Counted from the stretch's first letter, positions 44,924 through 54,091 are shown. The stretch: 64,000 nt of DNA from Myxococcales bacterium (GCA_021783235.1 JAJXUD010000008.1:24951-88950), one strand, 5' to 3'. Translations and numbers: made by a program. The notes: a model not told the origin generated them from the letters alone.

Positions 44924-46089
44924 CGCGCGCCCCTCTCGGCCTCTCGCCAGGACTCGATCGCCCGCCGGCACTCCTCCATCGTCGGCACGAGGGCCAGCCG
45001 GAAACAGCCCTCGCCGCCGGGGCCGAGGAAGCTGCCGGGCTGGATCACGACCCCGCTCCGCTCGGCGAGCGCGAGCGCCCATGGCTCCGAGGGGCCGCCC
45101 CCCGGCACCTTCGCCCAGAGGTAGAGCCCCGCCTCGCTTCCAGAGAGATCGATCCCCGCCTCGCGGAAGAAGCGGAGGAAGAGCTGCCGCTTCTCGCCGA
45201 AGATCCGACGCCGCTCCGCCGCGTGGGCGTCGTCGCCCCAGGCGACCGCCGCGGCGGCGAGCACGAAGTCCTGCGAGGCCGTGCCCACCGCCGGCCGGAA
45301 GCGCCGGAGCAGATCGATCACCCGGGCGTCCCCCGCCATGAAGCCCGAGCGCATCCCCGTCATGCCGCTCCGCTTCGAGAGCGACTGGATCGCGAGCACG
45401 TTCTCCCGGGCCACCTCGAGGATCGAGTGGGGCGGCGCCCCGAAGTAGAGGTCCGCGTAGCACTCGTCCGAGGCGACGATGAAGCCGTGCCGCGACGCCG
45501 CCTCGGCGACGCGCCGCAGGTAGTCGCGCGGGGCCACCGCGCCGGTCGGGTTGTTCGGGTAGTCGATCCAGAAGATCGCGGTGCGCCGCAGGAGCGACTC
45601 CGGCACGTCGGCGGGCTCGAGCAGAAAGCCGCGCTCCTCCCGCAGCCGTACGGGGTGCGGCTCGCCTCCCGCGAAGACCGTCCCGCGCTCGTAGATCGGG
45701 TAGCCCGGATCCGGGTAGACCACGAGGCGCCGCTCGCCCTTCGGGTCGATCAGCGCGAAGGGAAGGTGGAAGATCGCCTCCTTCGCGCCCGCGGCCGGCA
45801 GGATCTCGCGATCGGGATCGAGCGTCACGTCGAAGCGCCGCTTCGCGTAGCGGGCCACCGCCGCGCGGAAGGCCTCCGTCCCGGCGACGCGCGGGTAGCT
45901 CCCAACCGGCGGCACCGCCTCGCGAAGCGCCTCCACGAGGAACGGCGCCATCGGCTCCTTCGGGTCGCCGATCCCGAAGTCGAAGATCGGCTTGCCGCGC
46001 CGCCGCAGCTCCGCCTTCAGGGCGTCGAGCCGCACCATCGGGTTCTCCGGCGCGGAGAAGACCGCCGGGTTGAGCGGGATCTCGCCCAT
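44920..46089 (-). CDS. dapC: Succinyldiaminopimelate aminotransferase-type PLP enzyme
   Basis: 389 residues, class I/II aminotransferase. Visible motifs: FDFGIGDPKEPMAPF, SYPRVAGTEAFRAAVARY, AAGAKEAIFHLP, WIDYPNNPTGAVAP, the PLP-binding Lys in SLSKRSGMTGMRSGF, and a final Arg in GCFRLALVP. Its position between dapB and dapD supports the DapC step (N-succinyl-2-amino-6-ketopimelate to succinyl-DAP) rather than a general aspartate aminotransferase. ATG directly follows the stop of the FAH gene. Confidence 0.9.
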   Translation of the reverse strand: MGEIPLNPAVFSAPENPMVRLDALKAELRRRGKPIFDFGIGDPKEPMAPFLVEALREAVPPVGSYPRVAGTEAFRAAVARYAKRRFDVTLDPDREILPAAGAKEAIFHLPFALIDPKGERRLVVYPDPGYPIYERGTVFAGGEPHPVRLREERGFLLEPADVPESLLRRTAIFWIDYPNNPTGAVAPRDYLRRVAEAASRHGFIVASDECYADLYFGAPPHSILEVARENVLAIQSLSKRSGMTGMRSGFMAGDARVIDLLRRFRPAVGTASQDFVLAAAAVAWGDDAHAAERRRIFGEKRQLFLRFFREAGIDLSGSEAGLYLWAKVPGGGPSEPWALALAERSGVVIQPGSFLGPGGEGCFRLALVPTMEECRRAIESWREAERGAR

Positions 46090-46830
46090 CTACGGCTCCT
46101 GCGCCACGACTGGGTTCGAGAGCACGCCGAGCCCCGCGATCTCGACCTCGACGACGTCGCCCGCGCGGATCGGCCCCACGCCCGCGGGCGTCCCCGTCGC
46201 GACGACGTCCCCGGGCTCGAGCGTCATCGAGTGGCTGAGGAACGAGAGGAGCGCCTCGACGCCGAAGATCATCTGGTCGGTCGTGCCGCGCTGCCGCTCG
46301 GCCCCCGAGACGCGGCAGACGACCTCGGCCGGGAAGGGGAGCTCGGTCTCGATCCAGGGGCCGATCGGGCAGAAGCCGTCGGCTCCCTTCGCGCGGGTGA
46401 AGTGGCCCAGGGCCCGCTGCACGTCGCGGGCGGTCACGTCGTTCACGCAGGTGAAGCCGAGCAGATGATCCCGCACGCGCTCGGGCGGCACGCGCCGCAT
46501 CCGCGTCCCCACCACGACGCCGAGCTCGGCCTCGTGGTGCACCTCCCGCGACCAGTCGGGCAGCGAGATGGCCGCGCCCGGACCCACCACCGACGAGGGC
46601 GGCTTGAGGAAGAAGAGCGGCTCCTTCGGGATCTCCTGCGACAGCTCCTTCGCGTGGGCCGCGTAGTTGCGCGCGATCGCCACCACCTTGCTCGGCGTCA
46701 CCGGCGCGAGCAGCTCCGCGAGCGTGAAGCGCCGGCCCTCGCCTCCGCGAAGCGGCACGGCCTCGTCCCCCTCGAGGCGGTGAAACTCCGGCTCGGCGCC
46801 GGCGGGGCCGCGCAGGCGGGCGAGCCGCAC
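46090..46830 (-). CDS. Fumarylacetoacetate hydrolase (FAH) family protein
   Basis: 246 residues. FAH fold with metal ligands in VHHEAELGVVVG and NDVTARDVQRAL, and the typical ends KPPSSVVGPG and GDVVATGTPAGVGPIRAGD. Family members hydrolyse or decarboxylate beta-diketo acids such as acylpyruvates or oxaloacetate. It abuts dapB (TAG-GTG) and dapC (TAG-ATG) with no spacing, so it is strictly co-translated with lysine synthesis. The role there is unknown; removal of oxaloacetate-like by-products is a guess. Confidence 0.88.
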   Translation of the reverse strand: MRLARLRGPAGAEPEFHRLEGDEAVPLRGGEGRRFTLAELLAPVTPSKVVAIARNYAAHAKELSQEIPKEPLFFLKPPSSVVGPGAAISLPDWSREVHHEAELGVVVGTRMRRVPPERVRDHLLGFTCVNDVTARDVQRALGHFTRAKGADGFCPIGPWIETELPFPAEVVCRVSGAERQRGTTDQMIFGVEALLSFLSHSMTLEPGDVVATGTPAGVGPIRAGDVVEVEIAGLGVLSNPVVAQEP

Positions 46831-47640
46831 CTACAGGCCCAGCACGTCCTGCATCGAGTAGATCCCGGCGGGCTTGCCGACGATCCAGCGGGCGGCGCGG
46901 ACCGAGCCGGTGGCGAAGCCGTCGCGCGAGGTCGTCCGATGGGTCAACTCGATCCGCTCGCCCTCGCCCAGGAAGAAGACCGTGTGCTCGCCCACCACGT
47001 CGCCGCCGCGCAGCGCCTGCACGCCAATCTCCTCGCGCCGGCGCTCGCCGATCGACCCCTTGCGGGCGAAGGTCAGGTCCTTCTGTGGGTTGCGCCCCCG
47101 CTTCTCGGCGATCACCTCGGCGAGGCGCAGCGCCGTCCCCGAGGGGGCGTCCACCTTGTGCCGGTGGTGCAGCTCCAGGATCTCCACGTCGTAGCCGGCG
47201 CCGAGCCGGCGCGCCAGCTCGCCCGCCATCTGGATCATGAGGTTCACGCCCACGCTCATGTTGGGCGACATGAGGATGGGCGTCGCCTTCGCGGCCTCGG
47301 CGATCCGCTCGCGCGCCTCCGGCGAGAAGCCCGTCGAGCCGACGACGAGCGCCACCTTCCGCTCGGCGCACAGCTCGGCGTGCTTCACCGAGGCGTCGTG
47401 GTGGGTGAAGTCGATGACGACGTCCACCTGCCCGGCCGTCTGCAGCGCCTTGCCGAGGTCGTCCGCGACGCTCACCTCCAGCATGCCGAGCCCGGCCGCG
47501 AGGCCGGCGTCGAGCCCCACCGCGGCCGTGCCGGCGCGCTCGGTGGCGCCGACGAGCTGGAAGCCCTCGGCGTCGCGCACGGCGCGCACGATCTGGCTGC
47601 CCATCTTCCCCGCCACCCCCGTGACCACCGCGCGAATCAT
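46831..47640 (-). CDS. dapB: 4-Hydroxy-tetrahydrodipicolinate reductase
   Basis: Reduces the DapA product to tetrahydrodipicolinate with NAD(P)H. 269 residues. N-terminal Rossmann motif [26 protein letters not shown]; catalytic His and Lys in [16 protein letters not shown]. The ATG at 47640 lies 8 nt after AAGGAG, which overlaps the dapA stop. A GTG at 47649 sits inside that ribosome binding site and is rejected. Confidence 0.96.
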   Translation of the reverse strand: MIRAVVTGVAGKMGSQIVRAVRDAEGFQLVGATERAGTAAVGLDAGLAAGLGMLEVSVADDLGKALQTAGQVDVVIDFTHHDASVKHAELCAERKVALVVGSTGFSPEARERIAEAAKATPILMSPNMSVGVNLMIQMAGELARRLGAGYDVEILELHHRHKVDAPSGTALRLAEVIAEKRGRNPQKDLTFARKGSIGERRREEIGVQALRGGDVVGEHTVFFLGEGERIELTHRTTSRDGFATGSVRAARWIVGKPAGIYSMQDVLGL

Positions 47641-47652
47641 GTCGTCCACTCC

Positions 47653-48525
47653 TTACGAGAGCCCCGCGAGCGCTTCGCGGAGCGCGGGGAGTTGCCCCTC
47701 CGAGAGCGGGGTGAGCGGCAGCCGGATCTCGGGTGAGATCCGCCCCTGAAGTGCGAGAGCCGCCTTCACCGGAATTGGGTTCGGTTCGGCGAAGAGGCAG
47801 CGGTGGAGCGGCTGCAGCGCGAGCTGCTCCGCCACCGCCTGCGAGAGCCTCCCCTCGAGCGCCCAGTGGACGAGCCGGGCGAGCCGGGCCGGCGCGACGT
47901 TCGCCGAGACCGAGATGACGCCGTGGCCGCCGCAGGCGATGAACGGCGCGATGGTGAAGTCGTCTCCCGACAGGAGCGCGAAGGCGTCCGAGCAGCGCTC
48001 GCGGATCTCGAGGAGCCGCGCCATCGAGCCGGTGGCCTCCTTGACTCCCACGATCACCCGGTCGGCCCAGGCCCGCCGGAGCGTCTCCGGGAGGAGGTCC
48101 GTGCTGCTGCGCGAAGGGACGTTGTAGGCGACCACCGGCAGCCCGGCCTCGGCGATCGCGGCGAGGTGGCGGTAGTGCCCCTCCTGCGTCGGCCGGCTGT
48201 AGTAGGGCGTCACCGCGAGGATCGCGTCCGCGCCCGCCGCCTTGGCGCGCCTCGCCGACTCCACCGACGCGCGCGTGTCGTTGCCGGGCCCGCCAGCCAG
48301 CACGGGTAGCCGTCCGCGCGACTGCTCCACCACCACGGCGACCGCCCGTTCGCGCTCGTCGGCCGAGAGCGTCGAGACCTCTCCCGTCGTTCCGCAGGGG
48401 ACCAGTCCGTCCGTCCCCGCCTCCACGTGGAGGTCGACGAGCCGGCGCAGCGCCGCCTCGTCCAGCTTCCCGTCGCGAAAGGGGGTCGCGAGCGCGACCC
48501 AGGAGCCTCGCAGTCGTAGCGCCAT
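47653..48525 (-). CDS. dapA: 4-Hydroxy-tetrahydrodipicolinate synthase
   Basis: Condenses pyruvate and aspartate semialdehyde, the committed step of lysine/DAP synthesis. 290 residues, TIM barrel. Motifs are GTTGEVSTLSADER, YYSRPTQEGHYRH, YNVPSRSSTDL and the Schiff-base Lys in VGVKEATGS. A promoter TTGCCC-N17-TACAAT ends 10 nt before the ATG at 48525 and there is no Shine-Dalgarno, so dapA probably has an almost leaderless mRNA. Longer in-frame starts lie in or before the promoter. Confidence 0.96.
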   Translation of the reverse strand: MALRLRGSWVALATPFRDGKLDEAALRRLVDLHVEAGTDGLVPCGTTGEVSTLSADERERAVAVVVEQSRGRLPVLAGGPGNDTRASVESARRAKAAGADAILAVTPYYSRPTQEGHYRHLAAIAEAGLPVVAYNVPSRSSTDLLPETLRRAWADRVIVGVKEATGSMARLLEIRERCSDAFALLSGDDFTIAPFIACGGHGVISVSANVAPARLARLVHWALEGRLSQAVAEQLALQPLHRCLFAEPNPIPVKAALALQGRISPEIRLPLTPLSEGQLPALREALAGLS

Positions 48526-48535
48526 TCCGGGGCGC

Positions 48536-48564
48536 ATTGTAGGGAAAAGCAGCGGGGCGGGCAA
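48536..48564 (-). promoter_or_regulatory. Promoter of the dapA-folK operon
   Basis: On the minus strand TTGCCC (48559-48564) and TACAAT (48536-48541) are separated by exactly 17 nt. TACAAT ends 10 nt before the dapA ATG. Confidence 0.65.
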
Positions 48565-48628
48565 TCGAGCTCCGAGGGTCCCTGATCCGTCGATGAGGGG
48601 TCGCAAGGCTTTCGCCCGTCACGGATCC

Positions 48629-48691
48629 GAGGGTGTGAATGAATCCCCGGACCGGCCGCCTGGCGACGGGAGGGGGGGCGTTCACACCCTC
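48629..48691. repeat. 11-bp perfect inverted repeat between lysA block and dapA
   Basis: GAGGGTGTGAA (48629-48639) and TTCACACCCTC (48681-48691) flank a 41-nt GC-rich spacer. One arm directly abuts the stop codon of the lipoprotein gene at 48692. It may end the lysA transcript or be a binding site controlling dapA. It has no lysine-riboswitch core that I can recognise. Confidence 0.6.
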
Positions 48692-49105
48692 TCAGCCGCC
48701 GCGCAGCGCACGGAGCGCCTTCAGGGCCTTGCGCAGCCGTGCCCCCAGCGCCTCGGGGTCGAGCGGCGCGTCGCACGAGACCGCGCCCGACAGCTCCGCC
48801 GTCACCTTCGCGAGCCGATCCTCCGGGGCCCCGAGCAGCGGCGAGATCGCCGCCGCCTCCCGCGCGAGCGTGCGAGCGTGGTCCGCGAGTCTCAGGCACT
48901 CGGCGAGGCCGAGCCGCCGCTGCGTCGGGTCGGCCGCCGCCTGGTCCTTCGCCACCGCCTGGAGCCGCTCCGGCGTCGCCGCCGCGCCGAGCTCGCCCGC
49001 GGACACCCCCAGGACCGCCCGCAGCTCGTCGCGCCGCCGCCCCGTCGGCCGGCAGCCGCCGAGGGCCAGAAGCGCGAGCCCGAGCAGAAGACACGATTGC
49101 CTCAT
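48692..49105 (-). CDS. Small lipoprotein downstream of lysA
   Basis: 137 residues. Signal peptide [18 protein letters not shown] with lipid Cys18. The remainder is helical, with two further Cys residues (CLRLADHA and VSCDAPLD) that could form a disulfide. No family recognised. The ATG overlaps the lysA stop (ATGA), so it is translated with lysA. Confidence 0.72.
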   Translation of the reverse strand: MRQSCLLLGLALLALGGCRPTGRRRDELRAVLGVSAGELGAAATPERLQAVAKDQAAADPTQRRLGLAECLRLADHARTLAREAAAISPLLGAPEDRLAKVTAELSGAVSCDAPLDPEALGARLRKALKALRALRGG

Positions 49106-50358
49106 CTGAGATCCTCCGGGATCGTCTCTCCCCGCCAGAGCTCCGCGCTGGTCTCGCGCCGTCGCACCACGTCATAGCGGTCGCCCGAGACGAGCAGCTC
49201 GGGCGGCCGCGGCCGCGAGTTGTAGTTCGAGGCCATGCTGAAGCCGTAGGCCCCCGCGCCGCGCAGCGCGAGCAGCTCGCCCGCGGCCGCGTCGGGCAGC
49301 CGCCGCCGCTTCGCGAGGAAGTCGCCGCTCTCGCAGACCGGCCCCACCACGTCGAGCGTCGTGAGGCGGCGCGCGGGCCGACCCACCGGCACGATCTCGT
49401 GCTCCGCGCCGTAGAGCGCCGGCCGGAGCAGGTCGTTCATGCCGGCGTCCACCACCGCGAAGTCCCGCGTCGCGCCGCGCTTGCGGTAGAGGATGCGCGT
49501 GAGCAGCAGCCCCGCGTTCGCCGCGACGACCCGCCCCGGCTCGACGAGGAGCTCGAGGGGGCTCGGGCCGAGCGCGCGCCGCAGCGCCGCCGCCCAGCGC
49601 GCCGGCGTAGGCGGCCGCTCTCGGACGTAGGGCACGCCCAGGCCGCCGCCCAGATCGACGTGGCGCAGCCGGTGGCCGTCGCGCTCGAGCTCGGCGAGGA
49701 GGCCGCGCAGCCGCCTCGCCGCCTCCTCGAACGGGCCGAGCGAGGTGAGCTGCGAGCCGATGTGGCAGTCGATCCCCTCGATCGCGATTCCCGGCAGCGC
49801 CGCCGCCTCGCGGTAGAGGCGACGCGCCCGCCCGATCGGCACGCCGAACTTGCTCTCGCGCAGCGCCGTCGCGACGTAGGGGTGGGTCTTCGCGTCGACG
49901 TTCGGGTTCACGCGCAGCGCCACCGGGGCCTTGCGCCGCAGCCGCGTGGCGACGCGCGAGAGGGCGGAGAGCTCCTCCTCGCTCTCGGCGTTGAAGCAGC
50001 GGATCCCGGCCCGCAGCGCCGCCTCCAGCTCCAGCTCGGTCTTTCCGACGCCCGAGAAGACGACCTTCCTCGGGTCGCCCCCGGCGCGCAGCACGCGCGC
50101 CAGCTCGCCGCCGCTCACCACGTCGAAGCCGCTGCCGAGCGAGCGCAGGAGCGCGAGCACCGCCAGGTTCGAGAGCGCCTTCACCGAGTAGCAGACGAGG
50201 TGCGGCCCGCCGCCGAGCGCCCGATCGACCAGCTCGAAGTGGCGCGTCAGCGTGGCGCGGCTGTAGACGTAGGCCGGGGTTCCCACCTCGTCCGCGATCC
50301 GGCGCAAGGGAACCCCCTCGCAGAAGAGCTCGCCGCGCCGCCGCTGGAAGTGGTCCAT
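49102..50358 (-). CDS. lysA: Diaminopimelate decarboxylase
   Basis: Final step of lysine synthesis: meso-DAP to L-lysine. 418 residues, fold-III PLP enzyme. PLP Lys in [43 protein letters not shown]; active-site Cys in [11 protein letters not shown]; and [17 protein letters not shown] near the end. The ATG lies 3 nt after the stop of a tiny lipoprotein gene. dapF is not in the window. Confidence 0.95.
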   Translation of the reverse strand: MDHFQRRRGELFCEGVPLRRIADEVGTPAYVYSRATLTRHFELVDRALGGGPHLVCYSVKALSNLAVLALLRSLGSGFDVVSGGELARVLRAGGDPRKVVFSGVGKTELELEAALRAGIRCFNAESEEELSALSRVATRLRRKAPVALRVNPNVDAKTHPYVATALRESKFGVPIGRARRLYREAAALPGIAIEGIDCHIGSQLTSLGPFEEAARRLRGLLAELERDGHRLRHVDLGGGLGVPYVRERPPTPARWAAALRRALGPSPLELLVEPGRVVAANAGLLLTRILYRKRGATRDFAVVDAGMNDLLRPALYGAEHEIVPVGRPARRLTTLDVVGPVCESGDFLAKRRRLPDAAAGELLALRGAGAYGFSMASNYNSRPRPPELLVSGDRYDVVRRRETSAELWRGETIPEDLR

Positions 50359-50361
50359 CGC

Positions 50362-50523
50362 CTACCGCGCGCCGGCCGGGCAGTCGAAGCAGCCCGCGTC
50401 GGGGAAGTACGAGCTGCCCCCGTCCGCGGCCGCGAGCGCCGCCGCCGGCGGGTGTGGCCAGGCCTTCATGCCGCAGCCCGCGAGCAGCGCCAGCGCCGCG
50501 AGCAGCCTAATACCGGACCCCAA
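50362..50523 (-). CDS. Tiny lipoprotein preceding lysA (LptM-like position)
   Basis: About 53 residues from a TTG at 50523, or 49 from an ATT at 50511; neither start has a clear ribosome binding site, and translation may be coupled to the overlapping porin gene end. The sequence IRLLAALALLAGC is an excellent lipoprotein signal with lipobox LLAGC. The mature part is about 37 residues with two further Cys (DAGCFDCPAG). In many Gram-negatives a tiny lipoprotein gene (LptM/YifL) sits just upstream of lysA or dapF; position and type match, sequence homology is unproven. Confidence 0.55.
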   Translation of the reverse strand: MGSGIRLLAALALLAGCGMKAWPHPPAAALAAADGGSSYFPDAGCFDCPAGAR

Positions 50524-52387
50524 GCATGATGCGCAGCGCCTGCGCCGAGCTCGGGTAGACGAAGTTGCCGTTCAGGTCGAGCTCGCCGAGCCCCGCGAAC
50601 GGGAAGAGGATGCCGAAGTCGAGGCTCGCGAAGAAGCCGTCGTCCGTCATGTAGTGGATCCCGCCGTCCGCCTCGAGGCCGAGCGGCACGTGGCCGCCCG
50701 GGGTGCTCGCGTAGAAGAGCGCCTGCGAGTAGATGGCCGACACCGAGACGTCGAGCCCCTCGGTCAGCGTGTACTTGATCACCGGCTTCGCGTACCAGGC
50801 GTCGGTCACCCCGCCCAGGATCTCGCGCCAGAGGATCATGTCCACGTGGTAGTCGGGGTTGAACGAGAAGTTCGTCAACGCCCCGTTGGCGCAGGGGGCG
50901 ATGCCCGGCCGGCAGTAGAACTGCGGTCCGTCGATGGAGCCCGGCGGCGTCGGCCCGTTCCCCGGCGTCTGGCGGTTCGGCTGGTTTCCGAAGCCCGGCG
51001 TGGGATCGCCGCTCGCGACCCCGCCGTAGAGGCCGAGCGTCAGCGCGCCATCCGCGAGCAGGTGGTACTCGCCCTCGAAGGCGCTGCCGAGCTCGTCCAC
51101 CGAGATCGGGTGCGCGTTGCCGAGGCTGTCGGTCACGTCGAAGCCGCCGTAGACCAGGGTCGCCTCGAGCTCGAGCCGCAGCCGCTTGGTCTCGTAGCGG
51201 AGCCAGAGGTCGGGCGTGAAGTAGTTCGCGTTCTGCTCGACGATGGCGTTCGAGCCGATCGCCTGGATCTGCGGCTGCGTCAGCGTGCCCGCCGGTCCAA
51301 GGTAGGCGTGGTCCGTCGAGCGGTAGGCCGCGTAGACGCCGTAGTTGAAGGAGCTGCGCCCCTGCTCGAAGGCGTGCCGCAGCTCTTCGTCCGTGTCCTT
51401 GCGCGCGACCGCGAGCACGTACTCGTAGGCGCCGAGCGCCCGGTCGTAGGCGACGGGCTGGCCCAACGGATCGTTCGCGTAGAGGTTGTAGAGCGGCCCC
51501 GAGCCGACGAAGTCGATCATCGGCATGATGTAGTGGTTCGCGAGCTTGCCGATGAACATCGCCCGGTCCACCGTGTTGCCGTAGTCGCAGTCCAGGCAGT
51601 TGCCGTCGTTCTGCCACATGCCGAGGCCCCAGTTGTTCCCCATCCGGCCGAAGCGCAACTCGCCCACCGGGAGGGTCACCTCGGCCCAGGCGCGCTTCGC
51701 CTCGATGGGGAGCGGCCCCTGGCCCGGCGACAGGGCGCTCGCCGTGGAGCCCCACTGCGTCGACGGCGCACCGGCGCCGAGGTCGAACCAGCCGCCGCCG
51801 AGGGGCGACGAGCCGAGCACCGTGTTGTCGAAGATGTCGATCTGCGAGCGGATCCGAATGTCCTCGCTCACGTTCAGGGTGGGCTCGACGCGAAAGCGCA
51901 TGTCCGCGTCCTCCACCGTTCGGCCCGTCGTGTTCACGTTCGGGTTCGGGAAGAGGTAGTAGCCCATCGGATCGGGCGCGGTCCAACCGAGCTGGAGGTT
52001 CTGGTAGAGGTTCGGCCGCAGGCGAAAGTAGCCGTTCAGCTCGAGGAGCTGGAGCTTCGGCTTCTCCGCCGGGAGCTGCTCGAACTCGCTCGGGGCCGAG
52101 CCCGCCGTCACCATCTCGGCGCGCATCTCGTCGCGCAGCTCGTCCTTCATCTTGTGCAGCTTCGCGTCCGTCTCCTGGTCCGCCTGGCGGAGGATCTGCG
52201 CGCGGAGCTGAGCGTCGTGGAGCCGGAGCGCCGGGGTCTCCGGAAGCGCCTCGACGGGCGGCGCCGGCAGCGCCTGCGGCGCCGCGAGCGGCGGGGGCGC
52301 CTCGGTGCCTCCGTCCGTCGGGCCGTAGTCCTGGGCGCGCGCCACGCCGGCGAGGGCGACGGCGGCGAGCGCGATGGAAAGCCGCAT
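50507..52387 (-). CDS. Outer-membrane beta-barrel protein (TIGR04551-like)
   Basis: 626 residues. Signal peptide ending ARAQ, an Ala/Pro-rich segment, a coiled-coil stretch (about 57-90; LHDAQLRAQILRQADQETDAKLHKMKDEL), then a long series of amphipathic strands with aromatic girdle residues, ending LRIMLGVRY, a typical outer-membrane C-terminal strand with terminal aromatic. The sequence resembles a family conserved in Myxococcota (TIGR04551, from memory). Porin or structural function is inferred. GGAGG precedes the ATG at 52387; longer starts are unneeded. Its stop overlaps the tiny lipoprotein gene. Confidence 0.8.
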   Translation of the reverse strand: MRLSIALAAVALAGVARAQDYGPTDGGTEAPPPLAAPQALPAPPVEALPETPALRLHDAQLRAQILRQADQETDAKLHKMKDELRDEMRAEMVTAGSAPSEFEQLPAEKPKLQLLELNGYFRLRPNLYQNLQLGWTAPDPMGYYLFPNPNVNTTGRTVEDADMRFRVEPTLNVSEDIRIRSQIDIFDNTVLGSSPLGGGWFDLGAGAPSTQWGSTASALSPGQGPLPIEAKRAWAEVTLPVGELRFGRMGNNWGLGMWQNDGNCLDCDYGNTVDRAMFIGKLANHYIMPMIDFVGSGPLYNLYANDPLGQPVAYDRALGAYEYVLAVARKDTDEELRHAFEQGRSSFNYGVYAAYRSTDHAYLGPAGTLTQPQIQAIGSNAIVEQNANYFTPDLWLRYETKRLRLELEATLVYGGFDVTDSLGNAHPISVDELGSAFEGEYHLLADGALTLGLYGGVASGDPTPGFGNQPNRQTPGNGPTPPGSIDGPQFYCRPGIAPCANGALTNFSFNPDYHVDMILWREILGGVTDAWYAKPVIKYTLTEGLDVSVSAIYSQALFYASTPGGHVPLGLEADGGIHYMTDDGFFASLDFGILFPFAGLGELDLNGNFVYPSSAQALRIMLGVRY

Positions 52388-52506
52388 GCTCCCTCCACTT
52401 TCTGGAAGGGCCGGAGGTAGCACCCGCCTGCTCCCAAGTCAAAGGAAAGTGGGCCAACCGCCCGTACCCCGGGCGCCTCCCGCCGCGGCCGCCCTCGCGT
52501 CGCCGC

Positions 52507-52535
52507 TTGTCGCCGCCCCGCATCGAGGATAAACA
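52507..52535 (+). promoter_or_regulatory. Putative promoter of the glycosyltransferase-methyltransferase gene
   Basis: TTGTCG (52507-52512), 17 nt, TAAACA (52530-52535), 14 nt before the ATG at 52550. Confidence 0.35.
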
Positions 52536-52549
52536 GCCCCCGCGCGAGC

Positions 52550-54040
52550 ATGAAGAAGACCAGCCCCCCCAGGAGGCCCGAGCCGACGGAGAAGCTCACG
52601 CTCTCCGTCCTCGTGCCGGTCTACAACGAGGAGCACCTCGTCGCGGCGTCGCTGCGGCGGCTCGAGCTGCTCGCGGCGAGCCCGCACCTCTCGCGCGTCG
52701 AGGTCATCGTCGTCGACGACGCCTCCCGCGACCGCACCCCCGAGGTCCTCGCCGCCTTCGAGCGCGAGGCGAAGGACTCGAAGCTCCACTGGATCTTCCT
52801 GCGGCACGAGAGGAACGGCGGCAAGGGCAAGGCCGTCCAGACCGCGCTCGCCCGCGCCCAGGGCGACGTCTCCGTCATCCACGACGCCGACCTCGAGTAC
52901 CACCCGAAGGATCTCCTGCGCATCGTGGCCGTCTTCGCCGAAGAGGAGGCCGACGCCGTCTTCGGCTCGCGCTTCACCGGCGAGGTCCGCCGCGCGCTCC
53001 TCTTCCGCCACCAGATCGCGAACAAGGCGCTCACCCTCGCCTGCAACCTGGTCTCCGACCTGAACCTCACCGACATGGAGACCTGCTACAAGGCCGTCCG
53101 CACCCCGCTCCTCAAGTCCATCCCGCTCGTCAGCAACGACTTTCGCATCGAGCCCGAGCTCACCATCAAGCTCGCGAAGCGCGGCGCCCGCGTCTTCGAG
53201 GTGCCCATCTCGTACGCGGGGCGGACCTACCAGGAGGGGAAGAAGATCGGCTGGCGCGACGGGGTGAGGGCGCTCGCCGCCATCGCCCGCTTCGGCCTGA
53301 GCGACGAGATCTACACCGCCGACCGGTACGGCAGTCAGACCCTCTCGCGCCTCTCGCGGGCCGAGCGGTTCAACGAGTGGATGGCGGACACCATCCGCCC
53401 GTACTGCGGCGAGCGGGTCCTCGAGATCGGCAGCGGCGTCGGCAACCTGACGCGCCGGCTCGTGCCGCGAAAGAGCTACGTCGCCTCCGACGTGAACCCC
53501 CACTACCTGGCCGCGCTGCAGTCGCTCACCGCGACCCGCCCCTACCTCGAGGCGGTCCACTGCGACCTCACCGACCCGAGGTCGTTTCAGCCGCTCGCGG
53601 GCCGCTTCGACACCGTCATCTGCCTGAACGTGCTCGAGCACGTGAAGGACGACCGCGGGGCGCTCGAGAACCTCTGGAGCGCGCTCGCCCCCGGGGGCCG
53701 GGCCGTGCTGCTCGTCCCGAACGGCCAGTGGAACTTCGGGACGCTGGACGAGGCCCTGGGCCACGAGCGGCGCTACTCGCCCGAGGCGCTCGGCGCGCTC
53801 GCCCGTGAGGTCGGCTTCGAGGTGGAAAAGCTGCTCGTCTTCAACCGCATCGGCAGCCCGGCCTGGTTTCTGAACGGCCGCCTCCTGCGCCGCCGCCACT
53901 TCGGCCTCGTGCAGGTCTGGGCGCTGAACGCGCTGACGCCGCTCTTTCGGCAGATCGACGCGCGGCTGCCGTTTCCGCCGCTCAGCGTCATCGGGGTCCT
54001 GCGCCGCCCGGCGAAGGGCACCCACCTCCGCGTCGCCTAG
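52550..54040 (+). CDS. Glycosyltransferase family 2 fused to a SAM methyltransferase
   Basis: 496 residues in two domains. Residues about 17-240 are a GT-A glycosyltransferase like dolichyl-phosphate mannose/glucose synthases (LSVLVPVYNEEHLV, VIVVDDASRDRT, NGGKGKAVQTAL, HDADLEYHP, DMETCYKAVR). Residues about 275-470 are a class I methyltransferase (VLEIGSGVGNLTRRL, ASDVNPHYLAAL, ICLNVLEHVKDD, FNRIGSPAWFLNG). No membrane segment. It may make or modify a polyprenyl-linked sugar. The order of domains in one chain is uncommon outside some high-GC bacteria. Confidence 0.9.
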   Translation: MKKTSPPRRPEPTEKLTLSVLVPVYNEEHLVAASLRRLELLAASPHLSRVEVIVVDDASRDRTPEVLAAFEREAKDSKLHWIFLRHERNGGKGKAVQTALARAQGDVSVIHDADLEYHPKDLLRIVAVFAEEEADAVFGSRFTGEVRRALLFRHQIANKALTLACNLVSDLNLTDMETCYKAVRTPLLKSIPLVSNDFRIEPELTIKLAKRGARVFEVPISYAGRTYQEGKKIGWRDGVRALAAIARFGLSDEIYTADRYGSQTLSRLSRAERFNEWMADTIRPYCGERVLEIGSGVGNLTRRLVPRKSYVASDVNPHYLAALQSLTATRPYLEAVHCDLTDPRSFQPLAGRFDTVICLNVLEHVKDDRGALENLWSALAPGGRAVLLVPNGQWNFGTLDEALGHERRYSPEALGALAREVGFEVEKLLVFNRIGSPAWFLNGRLLRRRHFGLVQVWALNALTPLFRQIDARLPFPPLSVIGVLRRPAKGTHLRVA

Positions 54041-54061
54041 CCGTTCCGCGGCCCCGGGGCC

Positions 54062-54091
54062 TTGTCCCGGCCCGACCATCGCTGCTAGAGA
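54062..54091 (+). promoter_or_regulatory. Promoter of the deoxyhypusine-synthase-like gene
   Basis: TTGTCC (54062-54067), 18 nt, TAGAGA (54086-54091), with TG before it (TGCTAGAGA). It ends 9 nt before the ATG at 54101, with no Shine-Dalgarno. Confidence 0.45.

Noticed and set aside
44926..48685. Long minus-strand extension of the dapD frame (1528 codons in all)
   Set aside because: It runs out of frame through dapC, the FAH gene, dapB and dapA, all of which have full motifs; dapD starts at 44923 with an ATGA overlap.
48526..48691. Lysine riboswitch before dapA
   Set aside because: The mapped promoter lies downstream of the structured region and only 10 nt from the ATG, so the leader would not include it; no lysine-aptamer core was recognised.
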